DNA of 60,126 bases from Frankia nepalensis (GCF_016786325.1 NZ_JADWYU010000144.1:1-60126); one strand, 5' to 3'. Shown: positions 36,621 to 45,960, counted from the stretch's first letter. Program-made: numbers and translations. The notes: generated by a model from the sequence alone, not told the origin.

Positions 36621-36770
36621 TCAGTGTCCGACGATCACCCAGAGTGCGGCGAGAGCGAGGGAGAGCGCTCCCGCCAGCAGGGCGCGGCGGAACAGGTCGA
36701 ACTCTCGGGCGGTGATGGTGGCCAGCGTCATGGCCTGTGTCCAGGCCTCGCGCCGCACGGCCTCCGGTGT
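36621..36770 (-). pseudogene. C-terminal relic of a PycTM-like (DUF5706) gene
   Basis: An in-frame stretch of 49 codons ending at 36621 reads TPEAVRREAWTQAMTLATIT, then a hydrophobic end LLAGALSLALAALWVIVGH. The intact neighbour at 36959 ends TPNDIRREAWDQAKTLAGIA and a similar hydrophobic tail, so this is a paralogous 3' end. No start or N-terminal half is present. The relic stops abruptly at a 124-bp fragment copied from the MBL hydrolase gene. Confidence 0.75.
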
Positions 36771-36771
36771 G

Positions 36772-36895
36772 GATGAGCTGGTCGCCGCGCCGGGCGGCGG
36801 CCAGCCCGCCGCTTTCCCCGATGACGAGCCGGCCGGCGGCCGGATCCGTGTCGATCATCTCGTGACGTCCGGGGGGTTCACCCCCGACGGCGGCC
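36772..36895 (+). repeat. Displaced copy of the 5' part of the MBL hydrolase gene
   Basis: These 124 bases align without gaps to 34231-34354, with roughly nine of ten bases identical by eye. The piece still encodes DELVAAPGGG, DDEPAGGRIRVDHLVTSGGF and TPDGG in frame, but lacks the start and the metal motif, so it cannot be functional. It sits between the PycTM relic and the intact PycTM-like gene. Confidence 0.85.
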
Positions 36896-36958
36896 TGAAC
36901 CGCGCCGAGCACCAGCCGAACCGCCGGCCGGCGGTCGGCGGCCGTCCGACGGGCTGGG

Positions 36959-37543
36959 TCAGCTGGGAAGAGTGATGGTGAAGACGGCGAACAGCAGGGC
37001 GGCGGCGGCGCCGGCCCGCAGGGCGAGCAGGAAGCCGCGGTACTTCGCGAGAGCTATCCCAGCAAGGGTCTTGGCCTGATCCCATGCCTCACGTCGGATG
37101 TCATTCGGCGTCGCCGCCGTCACCACCTCGTCCAACGAGGTCACGGCGAGATAGGAGAAGGAGAACCGGTTGCGACCGTGGTAGGGAGTACGGGGCTTCA
37201 GAGCGGAGTACAGGCCGACTCCGGCGACGCACAACGCGACCATCCCCGCCGCGGCGAACACGAGGGCCGCGATTCCCCGGACCCCCGGATCGCGGAATAC
37301 CGCCTCGACCTCGCCGTGCTTTGTCACAACTGTCCCGCCGAGGATGGCGAGCGCGGCGCCCAAGATGCCCACCTTGCCGTCGGCGTTGTCGATACGGCTG
37401 CTGACCATCTCGATGGCCGCGATCGCGTCGTCTCCGGTACGAAGAGCCTCGCCGCTGGGAGGCGCTGATCCCGCCGAGGACTCCCCACCGGGCGACGTCG
37501 AACCGGCCGAGTTCCCACTCTCGCCCTGCGTGGCCGTCACCAT
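36959..37543 (-). CDS. PycTM-like membrane protein (DUF5706, Pycsar effector family)
   Basis: 194 residues. After a Gly/Ser-rich head comes SSRIDNADGKVGILGAALAI (helix entering membrane), a second hydrophobic segment (IAALVFAAAGMVALCVAGVG), a loop with NRFSFSYLAV, a conserved REAWDQAKTLAGIALAKYRG helix, and a last hydrophobic tail. This is the DUF5706/PycTM layout. In Pycsar defence, PycTM disrupts the membrane when a phage-induced cCMP or cUMP binds it. No pyrimidine cyclase gene is adjacent, so a defence role is uncertain. ATG 37543 has GGGGG 3 nt ahead. A broken paralogue lies downstream. Confidence 0.65.
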   Translation of the reverse strand: MVTATQGESGNSAGSTSPGGESSAGSAPPSGEALRTGDDAIAAIEMVSSRIDNADGKVGILGAALAILGGTVVTKHGEVEAVFRDPGVRGIAALVFAAAGMVALCVAGVGLYSALKPRTPYHGRNRFSFSYLAVTSLDEVVTAATPNDIRREAWDQAKTLAGIALAKYRGFLLALRAGAAAALLFAVFTITLPS

Positions 37544-37932
37544 GTTCCCCCTGACTGACATGCCGAGCGCTGCGATGCCCGGACGACGCGACACCTCGAT
37601 GATCTGCGGCAAGGTTATCGAGGCCGGCCAGAAGAGACCCCGACAGCGGAGTTGGACTCGGCGGGCGGCGCGGCTCGACGCGGCATCCCCGTACCACCCG
37701 CCTCAGCCGCCCGTGACCAGTTGAGAGGTGGGGCCGCGGCGTCGGTGGCGGCTGACCTTCGTGCTGGCCCAGGGAGGACGCCGCCACCAGGCCAGCACGG
37801 GCCGGGCTCGAGGGCGGCGAGGATACGAGGGATGACAGGAACAGGTACCGGGTCTTCTTGACGGTCAGGGCGGCGGGCAGTCGTTGTCGGGTGCGCCGGT
37901 CGGCGATCCCCGGGTGGCGCCGCGCGGGGCGC
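37544..37932. other. Intergenic region, no feature recognised
   Basis: About 390 bases upstream of the PycTM-like gene and downstream of the GNAT gene. I see no convincing coding sequence; the long open frames here have poor codon usage. A promoter for the PycTM-like gene must lie within it but was not identified. Confidence 0.4.
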
Positions 37933-38505
37933 TCACCCGGACTCGTCGGTCCAGGGACCGTTGGCGCGGGCAAGAAAAGCCCGCGAGGCGGACGCGTCGG
38001 GGTCCACGGCGAGCACCATCAGCAGGTAGACCTTCCCGCCCGGATTCTCGCGGTCGGGCGACGGGCTGCCGACCTGGGTGAACCCGTGACGCCGGTACAT
38101 TCGCTGCGCGGGGACGTTCCTGATCTCCACCCACAGCCGGACCCCGATCGCGCCGACCGAGCGAGCCCAGGCCACCGCCGCGCTCACCAACAGGTCAGCG
38201 GCCCCGGTCGCGCGCATCGCCGGCGCGACCCACATCGCCGCGAGTTCGCGGAACTCCGGTACCAGGGAAGGCTGATGGACGTCGACCATGCCAACCGGTT
38301 CGCCGTCGTGCTCCAACAGGAAGGTCGCGTGGGCATGGCCCGCGGCGTTGCGGGCGGCGCGACGCCGCCAGTCGTCGTCCGGGCGGGCGGCCTCGGCCTC
38401 CCAGGTCTGCCAGAACGCTCCGGGCGCCTCGGCGAGTGCCGCGAGCCGCACCTCACGCAGCCGCGCGCCGTCGCCGGCGGAAACACGCCGAACTTCGCCC
38501 ACCAT
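37933..38505 (-). CDS. GNAT N-acetyltransferase
   Basis: 190 residues. It opens VRRVSAGDGARLREVRLAAL, with TFLLEHDGEPVGMVDV in the middle and LAAMWVAPAMRATGAADLL as the acetyl-CoA region. The end is VRLWVEIRNVPAQRMYRRHG FTQVG, read here as RLWVEIRN and MYRRHGFTQVG. The substrate is unknown. ATG 38505 fits the domain start and has AGGGAA some 11 nt away; an ATG at 38571 would add 22 residues. Confidence 0.82.
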   Translation of the reverse strand: MVGEVRRVSAGDGARLREVRLAALAEAPGAFWQTWEAEAARPDDDWRRRAARNAAGHAHATFLLEHDGEPVGMVDVHQPSLVPEFRELAAMWVAPAMRATGAADLLVSAAVAWARSVGAIGVRLWVEIRNVPAQRMYRRHGFTQVGSPSPDRENPGGKVYLLMVLAVDPDASASRAFLARANGPWTDESG

Positions 38506-38586
38506 CTTTGTCCGTTTCCCTGGAAACAGGCCGGGTGCCGCCGGGACGGGTGGTTCGTCCAGCCCTCTCATGATTGATTCTCGAGC

Positions 38587-38934
38587 CTAGACGCCATAGC
38601 GGGACTGGTATTTGTCGAGTATGGCCGCCGTGCGGTTCCTCATTCTGTTCTCCGCGCGGGACCGCGCGAGTTCGCCAATGCTCGCCGGATCGTTGCCGAG
38701 CCAGCGCATCAGGTTCAGGGCGACGCTTATCAGGTCGATGACCTCGTACTCCGCGCCCTTGCGGTTGTCTGACGCCAGATGCGCCTCCATCTCGTCGAAC
38801 TGGATCTCCAGCACGCGACGGAAATGTGACAGGGGCTTTTCCGTGATCTCTCGGTGCGACTCCTCCCACGCGTCCCAGAGGGGTTGGAACGGGCCCAGGT
38901 CCTCGTTTGCGGGCCCGTTTTCGGCGGTGATCAT
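38587..38934 (-). CDS. Small helical protein, possibly MazG-like nucleotide pyrophosphohydrolase
   Basis: 115 residues, all-helical. The centre has QFDEMEAHLASDNRKGAEYE followed by VIDLISVALNLMRWLG. The acidic cluster DEME and the ExxD of EVID recall the metal site of MazG-type all-alpha pyrophosphohydrolases, and the C-terminal RSRAENRMRNRTAAILDKYQ fits a closing helix. The first acidic pair is not a perfect ExxE, so the call is tentative. AGGG stands 10 nt before ATG 38934. It is just upstream of, and co-directional with, the GNAT gene. Confidence 0.55.
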   Translation of the reverse strand: MITAENGPANEDLGPFQPLWDAWEESHREITEKPLSHFRRVLEIQFDEMEAHLASDNRKGAEYEVIDLISVALNLMRWLGNDPASIGELARSRAENRMRNRTAAILDKYQSRYGV

Positions 38935-39656
38935 TGTCGTGCGGCCCTCCGTTATTATTCCGTTGAAGTGAGATCATCGGAGCGTCGGGTGACCTTCGAC
39001 GCGGGAGCCGCGGGCCAAAGTCGAACGCCGACAGGAAGATCAAATGGCCGAGGTTGTCGGATGGCGGCGCCCGGGCGAGCGTTCTTCGGTGGTTCTGCGC
39101 CTCAACGGGCACAGGCCGCTCGTGGCTTGGCGGGCACCACGGCGCCCCGCTCGTCACCGACTGTCCAGACTTGGGGGGAATTGTCGCCGTCCGGGTCGCT
39201 GTTGTCAACAAGCGACGCCGAATACCGCGACCCGATGACGAGGGCGCGATATCAATGACAGAACGTGTCGCGGGCGATCGGCGCCCCGCGTGGATCATCG
39301 GCTCCCCGCGCAGGCCGTCGAAGGCGGGTCCAGCGCCACCTCATGGGCACGATCGGAGCCATGGCCTGGCGGCTACGTTGATGGCCGGTACCACTCTTGG
39401 CGACGTTCGCCCGGTCAGCAGGCGCCCGACCACCGGCATGATCACCGAATGCTCGCGAAAACTGCTCGCGTCATCATTTCCGCGAGCAAACTGGTGATCA
39501 GCGGGCCGGGACGCAATCATCCGACACCAGGCGCTGGCTGGGTGTCGGTCGTCTTCGAGGACGAGGTCGGCCGAAAGGGGCGCCCGCGGTCGCCCCTGGC
39601 CTCCGGGATCCCAACGCGCGGATCCCGGAGAGCCGGGTCCTGGTGAAGACGGTAGG
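38935..39656. other. 722-bp region without a supported gene
   Basis: The segment between the small helical protein gene and the ABC exporter gene contains short open frames only, none with a credible domain or a start with a ribosome-binding site. The base composition is somewhat less GC-rich than the flanks around 38940-39000. It may hold promoters or gene debris. Confidence 0.4.
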
Positions 39657-41513
39657 TCAGTCGTTGACGAGCATCTCGCCGGACTGCTGCTGCCAGAGGC
39701 GGTAGTAGTGGCCCTCGGCGTCGAGAAGGTGCTCGTGGCTGCCCTGCTCGACGATCCGGCCGGCGTCGAGGACGACGATCCGGTCCATCCGCAGCAGGGT
39801 GGACAGGCGGTGAGCGACCGCGATGACGGTGCGCTCCCGCCACAGCTCCTCCAGGGCGTGCTGGACGAGCAGTTCGCTCTCGCTGTCGAGCGCGCTCGTG
39901 GCCTCGTCGAGCACGAGCAGCGGCTTGTGGTCCAGGAACGCCCGGGCGATCGCGATCCGCTGCCGTTGGCCGGTCGACAGCCGGATGCCGCGCTCACCGA
40001 CGAGCGTGTCGTAGCCCTTGGCCGCGCGAACGATGAAGTCGTGGGCGTGCGCCCGGCGGGCCGCCCTCTCGACTTCCTCGTCCGCGATCCCCTCCAGAGC
40101 GCCGTAGGTGATGTTGTCCCGAATCGATCGGTGGAACAACGAGATGTCCTGCGGAACGTAGGAGATCGCGCGGGCGAGCTGGCGGTTCGGCAACGGGCGG
40201 CCGTCGAGGGCGATCATGCCCAGAGGCAGCGGGTAGTAGCCGAGCAGCAGCTTCAGCAGTGTCGTCTTGCCGCTGCCCGAGCGCCCGACGATCCCGACCT
40301 TCTCGTGCGGGGCGAGCGTGAGCGTCACCCCGTCGAGGACCCGGACCGCCGAGTTGTCCGGGTAGGCGAACGTGATGCCGCGCAGCTCGAGGCTCCCCAG
40401 CGGCCCGCCGCCGATCCCGCCGCCGTCGTCGCGGGGGCGGGTCGCGGCGACGCCGATCGCAGCCTGGGCCGGGATCTCCTCGGGGCCGGGGGCGTCGGCG
40501 TCCGGGAAGTTCTTCGGGTCGAGGATCTCGCGGTCGCCGAACAGGTAGCCGTAGGCCTCCTCGACCCGGGCGAGCCGCAGGTTGAGCTGCGAGAACTCCC
40601 AGATCATGGCCCAGATGTAGTCCGAGAAGATGACCAGCGCCGCCAGGAAGGTGGTCAGCTCGCCGATCGTCAGCCTGCCGTGCAGGAACAGGTACAGGTT
40701 GAGCAGGATCGCGGTCGGCCAGATGAGGTAGCGCACCACGAGGCTCATCGAGCCCCAGAAAACGATGGCCCAGAACATCGACCGGTTCGCGGCCTTCACG
40801 ACCGCGTGGCGGCGCTCGACGACCAGCGTGTGCTCGACGCGCTCCCGGCGGAACGACTTCACGCTGACGAAGTTGGCGACGACGTCGAGAATGTAGCTCT
40901 CCATGTCGGCGTTGACGTCGGTGAATCCCTTTTCCTCCTTGGCCGACCGCCGCGCGGTGTACCGGCCGATGAGGAACAGCAGCGCGATCGCGCCGGTGAA
41001 CAGCAGGCCCGTGGGCACGTTCACGGCGAACATGATGATGACGATCGACGGGAGCCGGACCACCAGCTCGACGTAGTTGAAGCAGGTGTTGTCGAGGAAG
41101 TCGCGGTACTCCTGGCCGAGGGTCCTGACGTACCCGCCGATCTTTCCGGTCGCCCGGTCCGCGAAGAACGGGTACTCCTGGTGGACGACCCGCCGGAACA
41201 GCAGGTTCTGGTAGTCGAAGCCACGCGGGTTCAGTAGCTTCATGTAGAACAGCTCGGCGCCTCGCCAGAACAGGTCGTGGCCGACGCTGCAGGCGATCAG
41301 CGCCGCCGTGTAGAAGACGACGTCGTCGTGCGGGATCGGGTTGCTGTCGAGTGTGGCGACGAACCGGCCGATGAACAGCGGAATGATCGCGATCAGGACG
41401 TCGGCGACGACGAACAGCGCGATCACCAGCGCGAGCGGCCGGCGGAAGGTGGCCGTGAACCGGAGGTAGGAACGAAGCCCGGCGTGCCGTGCGCGCCGCG
41501 TCGCCTTGTCCAT
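39657..41513 (-). CDS. ABC exporter, fused membrane and ATPase domains
   Basis: 618 residues. Residues 1-330 form a six-segment membrane domain (LALVIALFVVADVLIAIIPL onward). The ATPase half follows, with Walker A GRSGSGKTT, signature LSTGQRQRIAIARAF and Walker B LLVLDEATSALD, then the His-switch VIAVAHRLSTL. It works as a dimer or heterodimer to export lipids, peptides or drugs; the substrate is unknown. The signature has T for the usual second G. ATG 41513 follows AAGGAG closely; longer in-frame starts upstream, to 41765, add an Arg-rich head and cannot be excluded. Confidence 0.88.
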   Translation of the reverse strand: MDKATRRARHAGLRSYLRFTATFRRPLALVIALFVVADVLIAIIPLFIGRFVATLDSNPIPHDDVVFYTAALIACSVGHDLFWRGAELFYMKLLNPRGFDYQNLLFRRVVHQEYPFFADRATGKIGGYVRTLGQEYRDFLDNTCFNYVELVVRLPSIVIIMFAVNVPTGLLFTGAIALLFLIGRYTARRSAKEEKGFTDVNADMESYILDVVANFVSVKSFRRERVEHTLVVERRHAVVKAANRSMFWAIVFWGSMSLVVRYLIWPTAILLNLYLFLHGRLTIGELTTFLAALVIFSDYIWAMIWEFSQLNLRLARVEEAYGYLFGDREILDPKNFPDADAPGPEEIPAQAAIGVAATRPRDDGGGIGGGPLGSLELRGITFAYPDNSAVRVLDGVTLTLAPHEKVGIVGRSGSGKTTLLKLLLGYYPLPLGMIALDGRPLPNRQLARAISYVPQDISLFHRSIRDNITYGALEGIADEEVERAARRAHAHDFIVRAAKGYDTLVGERGIRLSTGQRQRIAIARAFLDHKPLLVLDEATSALDSESELLVQHALEELWRERTVIAVAHRLSTLLRMDRIVVLDAGRIVEQGSHEHLLDAEGHYYRLWQQQSGEMLVND

Positions 41514-42037
41514 CGTCTCCTTGTCCCGCGCGGAATTGCCGGGCGTGCTGACCGGAGCGCCGTCGTCCGGAGCGATGACGTCCAGAGAGCCGTCGTCCCG
41601 CGTGGAATATTTGGCCGGCTGAGGGCCGCTTCGACTCGGCTCAGGGGAGGTGACGAGGGAAATCCCGGTCACCGGCCGTCGCCGCCGAGACCGCCGGCGG
41701 GCCTGTGCTCGTTTTCGCCAGGGTCCGCGCGGGCGGCTCCCTACCGGTTCTGCCCCGTTGTCCACCGAGACAGGATCGCCGCCCTCGCCGAAAGCCGCAT
41801 CCCATTTTCCGGCGACCCGGAATGCCGCGGTCTCCCGCCCGGCGTCCCACGCCGTTGTCCACGCCGTTGACGGCCCGGCCGTGAACGAAACGATCTTGGG
41901 TGGGGTGTCTCGGCGAGGCGAGGACTTCGTAGTCCTATTGACCCGTTGTCATCAGGTGGGTCACATCGGCCCAGGACCTGGCCGGGGTGGCCCATGGCGG
42001 CGGGGAGAGGAGGGAGACCACCCTGGCAACCACGCCG
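41514..42037. other. Intergenic region before a broken methyltransferase gene
   Basis: No gene is supported in these 524 bases. They contain the possible N-terminal extension of the ABC exporter on the minus strand and an unremarkable GC-rich stretch. AGGAGGG at about 42008-42014 may once have served the methyltransferase relic. Confidence 0.35.
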
Positions 42038-42245
42038 GTGAGCGAGGCGGACCAGAAGGCGATGTGGAACGGATCCGGTGGAAACGGCTGGACTTCGGCG
42101 CAGGACCTGATCGACGGCGCGGACCGGCCCTTCGAGGCTTTGCTCGCCGACGAGGTCGCTTCCGGGGCGAATGTGCTCGACGTCGGCTGCGGCACGGGCG
42201 CGACGACGGTCGCGGCCGCGCGGCGAGCAGCGTCGGCGGAGGATA
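42038..42245 (+). pseudogene. N-terminal fragment of a SAM-dependent methyltransferase
   Basis: From a GTG, the sequence reads VSEADQKAMWNGSGGNGWTS, then LIDGADRPFEALLADEV and motif I ANVLDVGCGTGATTVAAARR, as in class I methyltransferases. Homology then stops near 42225, and the frame runs into the 3' end of the opposite-strand thioesterase gene. The rest of the enzyme (about 200 residues) is missing, so it is a truncated gene. Confidence 0.7.
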
Positions 42246-42269
42246 TCGCGGCGGCCGGAAGGTATCTGT

Positions 42270-43067
42270 TCAGCGAGCCTGACCGAAGGTCCGGGTCGTC
42301 GCGAGCACGGCGAGGCGGTCGTCGGCGCCGCTGTCGCGCACCTCCACCCGGCCAAGGCCGCCGCGGACCCGCGCGGTGGCGACGACCGGGCCGACCCGGG
42401 CCGGGCGCAGGTAGCGGATCGCGAGGGAGGCCAGCGTCTCGCCCGGAGTGAGGGACAGGGCCGCCTCCTCGGCGGTCAACGCGAGCAGCCCGCCGTTGAT
42501 GGTGTTCGACGCGTTGAGCGCGTCCTCGGCGCGGGGCAGTGTGGCCACGCCCGGCTCACGGATCTCGCAGCGGGCTCGCTCGGCCAACGGCCTGCTCAGG
42601 CGTCGCCGTGGGCGCGGGCGGGTCCGTAGGTCCGCCAGGTCGGGCGGCATGACCACGGCGGGGTTCGGCGCGGCCATGAACGAGGTGACGGCGAACCCGA
42701 TCCGCCCACCGTCGCTGCCGGTGAACTCGACCTCGACGACGCCGACCGACTGGCCGGCCTTGACCAGCCGGGCGGCCGCGTGGATCGTCTCGGACTCGCG
42801 CGGCGGAGCGAAGACCTGGACCTCCAGGTCGAGCGTGACCGGGACGCGTGGCGCGAACCGGTCCATGACCGTGTAGCCGGCCGCCGTGTCGGCCCAGATC
42901 GCCAGGATCGAGGTACGCACGCTACGCGTCCCGGGGGCGAACATCTCCGGGACGACCGGCGCCGACCCGCGCCACTCGCCGTCGACCAGGTCCAGGCCGA
43001 AACCCAGCTCGAGCAGGATGTGGTCGTCAGGGTGCCTGACGGGCTGGACGCTGTCGATCGTGGTCAT
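42270..43067 (-). CDS. Double-hotdog acyl-CoA thioesterase-like protein
   Basis: 265 residues with two hotdog halves. The first contains RTSILAIWADTAAGYTVMDR and PVTLDLEVQVFAPP; the second has NASNTINGGLLALTAEEAAL and LASLAIRYLRPARVGPVVAT. This is the PaaI-type layout in duplicate, for which acyl-CoA hydrolysis is the usual activity. The start ATG at 43067 has only a weak G-rich site upstream. A truncated methyltransferase relic abuts its 3' end. Confidence 0.78.
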   Translation of the reverse strand: MTTIDSVQPVRHPDDHILLELGFGLDLVDGEWRGSAPVVPEMFAPGTRSVRTSILAIWADTAAGYTVMDRFAPRVPVTLDLEVQVFAPPRESETIHAAARLVKAGQSVGVVEVEFTGSDGGRIGFAVTSFMAAPNPAVVMPPDLADLRTRPRPRRRLSRPLAERARCEIREPGVATLPRAEDALNASNTINGGLLALTAEEAALSLTPGETLASLAIRYLRPARVGPVVATARVRGGLGRVEVRDSGADDRLAVLATTRTFGQAR

Positions 43068-43406
43068 CGCCGCTGCCCCCGGGCTGTGCGGCCGCCCGGC
43101 TCGCCGGGCCGGCGACGGCGCGCGTGCCTACGTCGGCTGAAACGGCTTGGGCCGGGCACTGATCTCCGATCCGTTCCTCGGGGCGGAGCACGAGCAGGCG
43201 TCCAGCTGGCAGCCGCGGAACTCCGTGGTCCACCCATACTGGCGTCCTGGTCAGGACACGCGACCGTAGGTGTGGCGCACCACCCATCCATGGCGCCGAC
43301 GGCGCTCAGACGAGCGCGCGCCGCGTGTCCGTGTCCGTGCCCGGCGCGGGGCACGCAGCCCTTCCTGACGGCGGTCGTACCGCGCGCGACTCCAGGATTC
43401 TCGGCG
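43068..43406. other. Intergenic region, no feature recognised
   Basis: About 340 bases upstream of the thioesterase gene and downstream of the amidase gene. Nothing convincing is seen. Confidence 0.4.
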
Positions 43407-44885
43407 CTAGGCCACGTCGGGGACGCGGTCGAACCAGGGGCGGGCGGTCTCCAGCTGGGCGGCCAGGCGCAGCAGGGTGCCCTCGCCGCCCAGCGGGGCG
43501 ACGAACTGGACGCCGAGCGGGAGCCCGCCGGGCGTCCAGTACAGCGGCACGCTCATCGCCGGCCGGCCGGTCATGTTCGCCAGCTGCGTGTAGGGCACCC
43601 AGCTCAGGTTCGCGAGCACCGCCTTCTCGACGAGGCCGAGTCGGCGCAGCAGCTTCCCGCCGCGCAGCCGGACGAACGCGCCTCCGGCCGCCCGTTCCCG
43701 GGCCGACGTCGCGACCTCGCCGACCCGCAGCGGCGCGCGGCCCAGCGTCGGGGTGAGCAGCAAGTCATAGGAGCGGTGGAAGTCGGCCAGCGCCCGGATG
43801 TGCGCGTGCCAGCGGGCCCGGCTGCGCTCCAGCTCGACGGCCCCGGTCGCCCTGCCCAGCTCGGCGGCGATCAGTGTGTCCGGCTCGAAGCCGCCGTCGC
43901 CGCCGCCGAGCTCGCGGGCCCGCTCGACGAGCACCGCCGACTTGGCGAACCAGGTCGTCAGGAAGTCGGTGGCCACGGCGGCCTCGTCGACGATCTGCTC
44001 GACGGGCTCGACGGTGTGCCCGAGCTCGGCGAGCAGCGCGGCCGCGTCCTCGACGGCGGCCACGGCCTCGGGCGCGGGCGTCGGGTTGAGCGCCGACGCT
44101 GTCCGCATCCCGATCCGCAGCCGCCCCGGCGCGCGGCCGACCTCGGCGAGGTAGTGCCCGGGCGGGGCCGCCGCCGGCAGGTACGGGGCGTACGGGTCGG
44201 CGCCGGCGAGCACGTCGAGCATCGCCGCGCTGTCGCGCACCGAGCGGGAGACGACTCCGTCTGTCGCCATCCCGGCGCCCTCGCCCTCCGTGGGCCCGTG
44301 CGGGACCAGCCCGCGCCCGGGCTTGAGCCCGAACAGGCCGCAGCAGGCGGCCGGGATGCGGATCGAGCCGCCGCCGTCGTTCCCTCCGGCGACGGGAACG
44401 ATCCCGGCGGCGACGGCGGCCGCCGAGCCCCCTGAGGACCCGCCGGGGGTGTGGGCCAGGTTCCACGGGTTGCGGGCCGGCCCCCACAGCGTCGGCTCGG
44501 TGATCCCCTTGGAGCCGAACTCGGGCGTGTTGGTCTTGCCGAAGATCACCAGGCCGGCGTCCAGCCACCGCTGGACGACCGTCGCGTGCTCGGTGGCCGG
44601 CACGTCGGCGAGCGCCCGGCAGCCGCCCGACGTCGGCACGCCAGCATAGTGCTGGCCGAGATCCTTGATCAAGAACGGCACTCCGGCGAATGGGCCGGTC
44701 AGGTCCTCGGTGAGCCGCTGGTCGGCGATGTCGTCCATCGGGCGGACGATCGCGTTGATCTTCGGGTTGACGGCGGCGGCGCGTTCGCGGGCGGCGGCGA
44801 GCAGCTCCGCCGGCTTCACCTCGCCGTTCGCCACCAGCTCGGCCATCGCCACGCCGTCGAGGGACCGGTACCGCGTGAAGTCCAT
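43407..44885 (-). CDS. Amidase-signature family hydrolase
   Basis: 492 residues. The Ser-Ser-Lys triad is visible: Lys in PFLIKDLGQ, the cis-Ser in TPGGSSGGSAAAVAAG, and the nucleophile in GGNDGGGSIRIPAACCGLFG. The sequence is closest in feel to NylA-type and other aliphatic amidases. It would hydrolyse an amide bond in the cytoplasm. ATG 44885 has GGAGG 5 nt upstream, with a TTG directly before it as another option. A single gene, converging on none. Confidence 0.9.
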   Translation of the reverse strand: MDFTRYRSLDGVAMAELVANGEVKPAELLAAARERAAAVNPKINAIVRPMDDIADQRLTEDLTGPFAGVPFLIKDLGQHYAGVPTSGGCRALADVPATEHATVVQRWLDAGLVIFGKTNTPEFGSKGITEPTLWGPARNPWNLAHTPGGSSGGSAAAVAAGIVPVAGGNDGGGSIRIPAACCGLFGLKPGRGLVPHGPTEGEGAGMATDGVVSRSVRDSAAMLDVLAGADPYAPYLPAAAPPGHYLAEVGRAPGRLRIGMRTASALNPTPAPEAVAAVEDAAALLAELGHTVEPVEQIVDEAAVATDFLTTWFAKSAVLVERARELGGGDGGFEPDTLIAAELGRATGAVELERSRARWHAHIRALADFHRSYDLLLTPTLGRAPLRVGEVATSARERAAGGAFVRLRGGKLLRRLGLVEKAVLANLSWVPYTQLANMTGRPAMSVPLYWTPGGLPLGVQFVAPLGGEGTLLRLAAQLETARPWFDRVPDVA

Positions 44886-44982
44886 CAATCCTCCGGGTGG
44901 CCGACGGTTTCGCGCACGTTAGCGCACCGGGTGGGCCGCGGCGTGCCCGGCGCGATGCGCCCACCCCGGTCGGCCACCCCGC

Positions 44983-45960
44983 TCAGGCCACCCCCGACAG
45001 GCTGGCACGGTGCTCGGCGGGGCTCACGCCACGGACCCGCTTGAACGCGGCGCTCAACGCGAACGCGCTGCCGTACCCGACGCGGCGGGCGACGGCCTGC
45101 AGCGTCACGTCGCGCTCGTCGCGCAGCAGGCTCGCGGCGAGGTCCAGGCGCAGCCCGGTCAGGTAGGTCATCGGCGGTTCACCGACCAGGTCGGTGAACC
45201 GGCGGGCGAGCGCCGCCCGCGACACCCCGGTGTGGGCGGCGAGCACGGCGACCGTCCACGGATGATCCGGGTTGTTGTGCAGCAGCCGCAGCGCCCGCCC
45301 GACGACCGGGTCGGTGTGCGCGCGCAGCCACGGCGGCTCGCCGTCGCCGTCGCCGCCCTCCGGGCCGTCCTCGCCGTGGCCGCGGGCGAACCAGGTCCGC
45401 AGCACATCGATGAGCAGCAGGTCGAGCAGCCGGTCGAGGACCGCGTCCTGGCCAGGCCGGTCCCGGGGGATCTCGCTGGCGAGCAGCGGCAGGACGGGGC
45501 TGTCCCAGCTGTCGGCCGCGAGCACCAGCAGCCGCGGCAACGCGTCCAGCAGCCGCCGGTTCACCTCGCCGGCGAGCTGGTAGACGCCGACCAGCATCAC
45601 CGTCTCGCCGTCGGCGGCGTCGCCCCAGGTCCGCACGCCGAGGTCCATGTCGTCGCACAGGTCGACGCCGCCCGGGGTGGTGGTCCGCTGGCCGGGATGG
45701 ATCACGACCCGCGGTGGGGTCGACGGGTGGTCGGCCACGGTGTACGGCTCCGGGCCGCGGACCACCGCCACGTCGCCCGGCCCGAGCCGCGTCGGCCCGC
45801 CGTCGTCGAAGGAGATCCAGGCCTCGCCGCGCCACTGCGCGACGACCGTGAGCGGCGACCTGTCCTGGACCCGCAGCGACCAGGGCGGGTCCAGCACCGC
45901 CCGCAGCAGGAAGGCGCCGCGTGCCCGCGCGCCGTCGAGCAGGTCCGCGAGGGCGTCCAC
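44983..45960 (-). CDS. AraC-family regulator with cupin sensor domain (cupin_6-like)
   Basis: 325 residues. The N-terminal cupin-like domain (WSLRVQDRSPLTVVAQWRGE, LGPGDVAVVRGPEPYTVADH) is followed by two AraC helix-turn-helix motifs: VAVLAAHTGVSRAALARRFT and VTLQAVARRVGYGSAFALSA, ending FKRVRGVSPAEHR. The likely start is GTG 45960. A TAGACT hexamer (minus strand, 45966-45971) ends 5 nt before it and no ribosome-binding site is seen, which suits a leaderless mRNA. It is divergent from the DUF1772 gene, a common arrangement for this type of regulator. Confidence 0.87.
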   Translation of the reverse strand: MDALADLLDGARARGAFLLRAVLDPPWSLRVQDRSPLTVVAQWRGEAWISFDDGGPTRLGPGDVAVVRGPEPYTVADHPSTPPRVVIHPGQRTTTPGGVDLCDDMDLGVRTWGDAADGETVMLVGVYQLAGEVNRRLLDALPRLLVLAADSWDSPVLPLLASEIPRDRPGQDAVLDRLLDLLLIDVLRTWFARGHGEDGPEGGDGDGEPPWLRAHTDPVVGRALRLLHNNPDHPWTVAVLAAHTGVSRAALARRFTDLVGEPPMTYLTGLRLDLAASLLRDERDVTLQAVARRVGYGSAFALSAAFKRVRGVSPAEHRASLSGVA

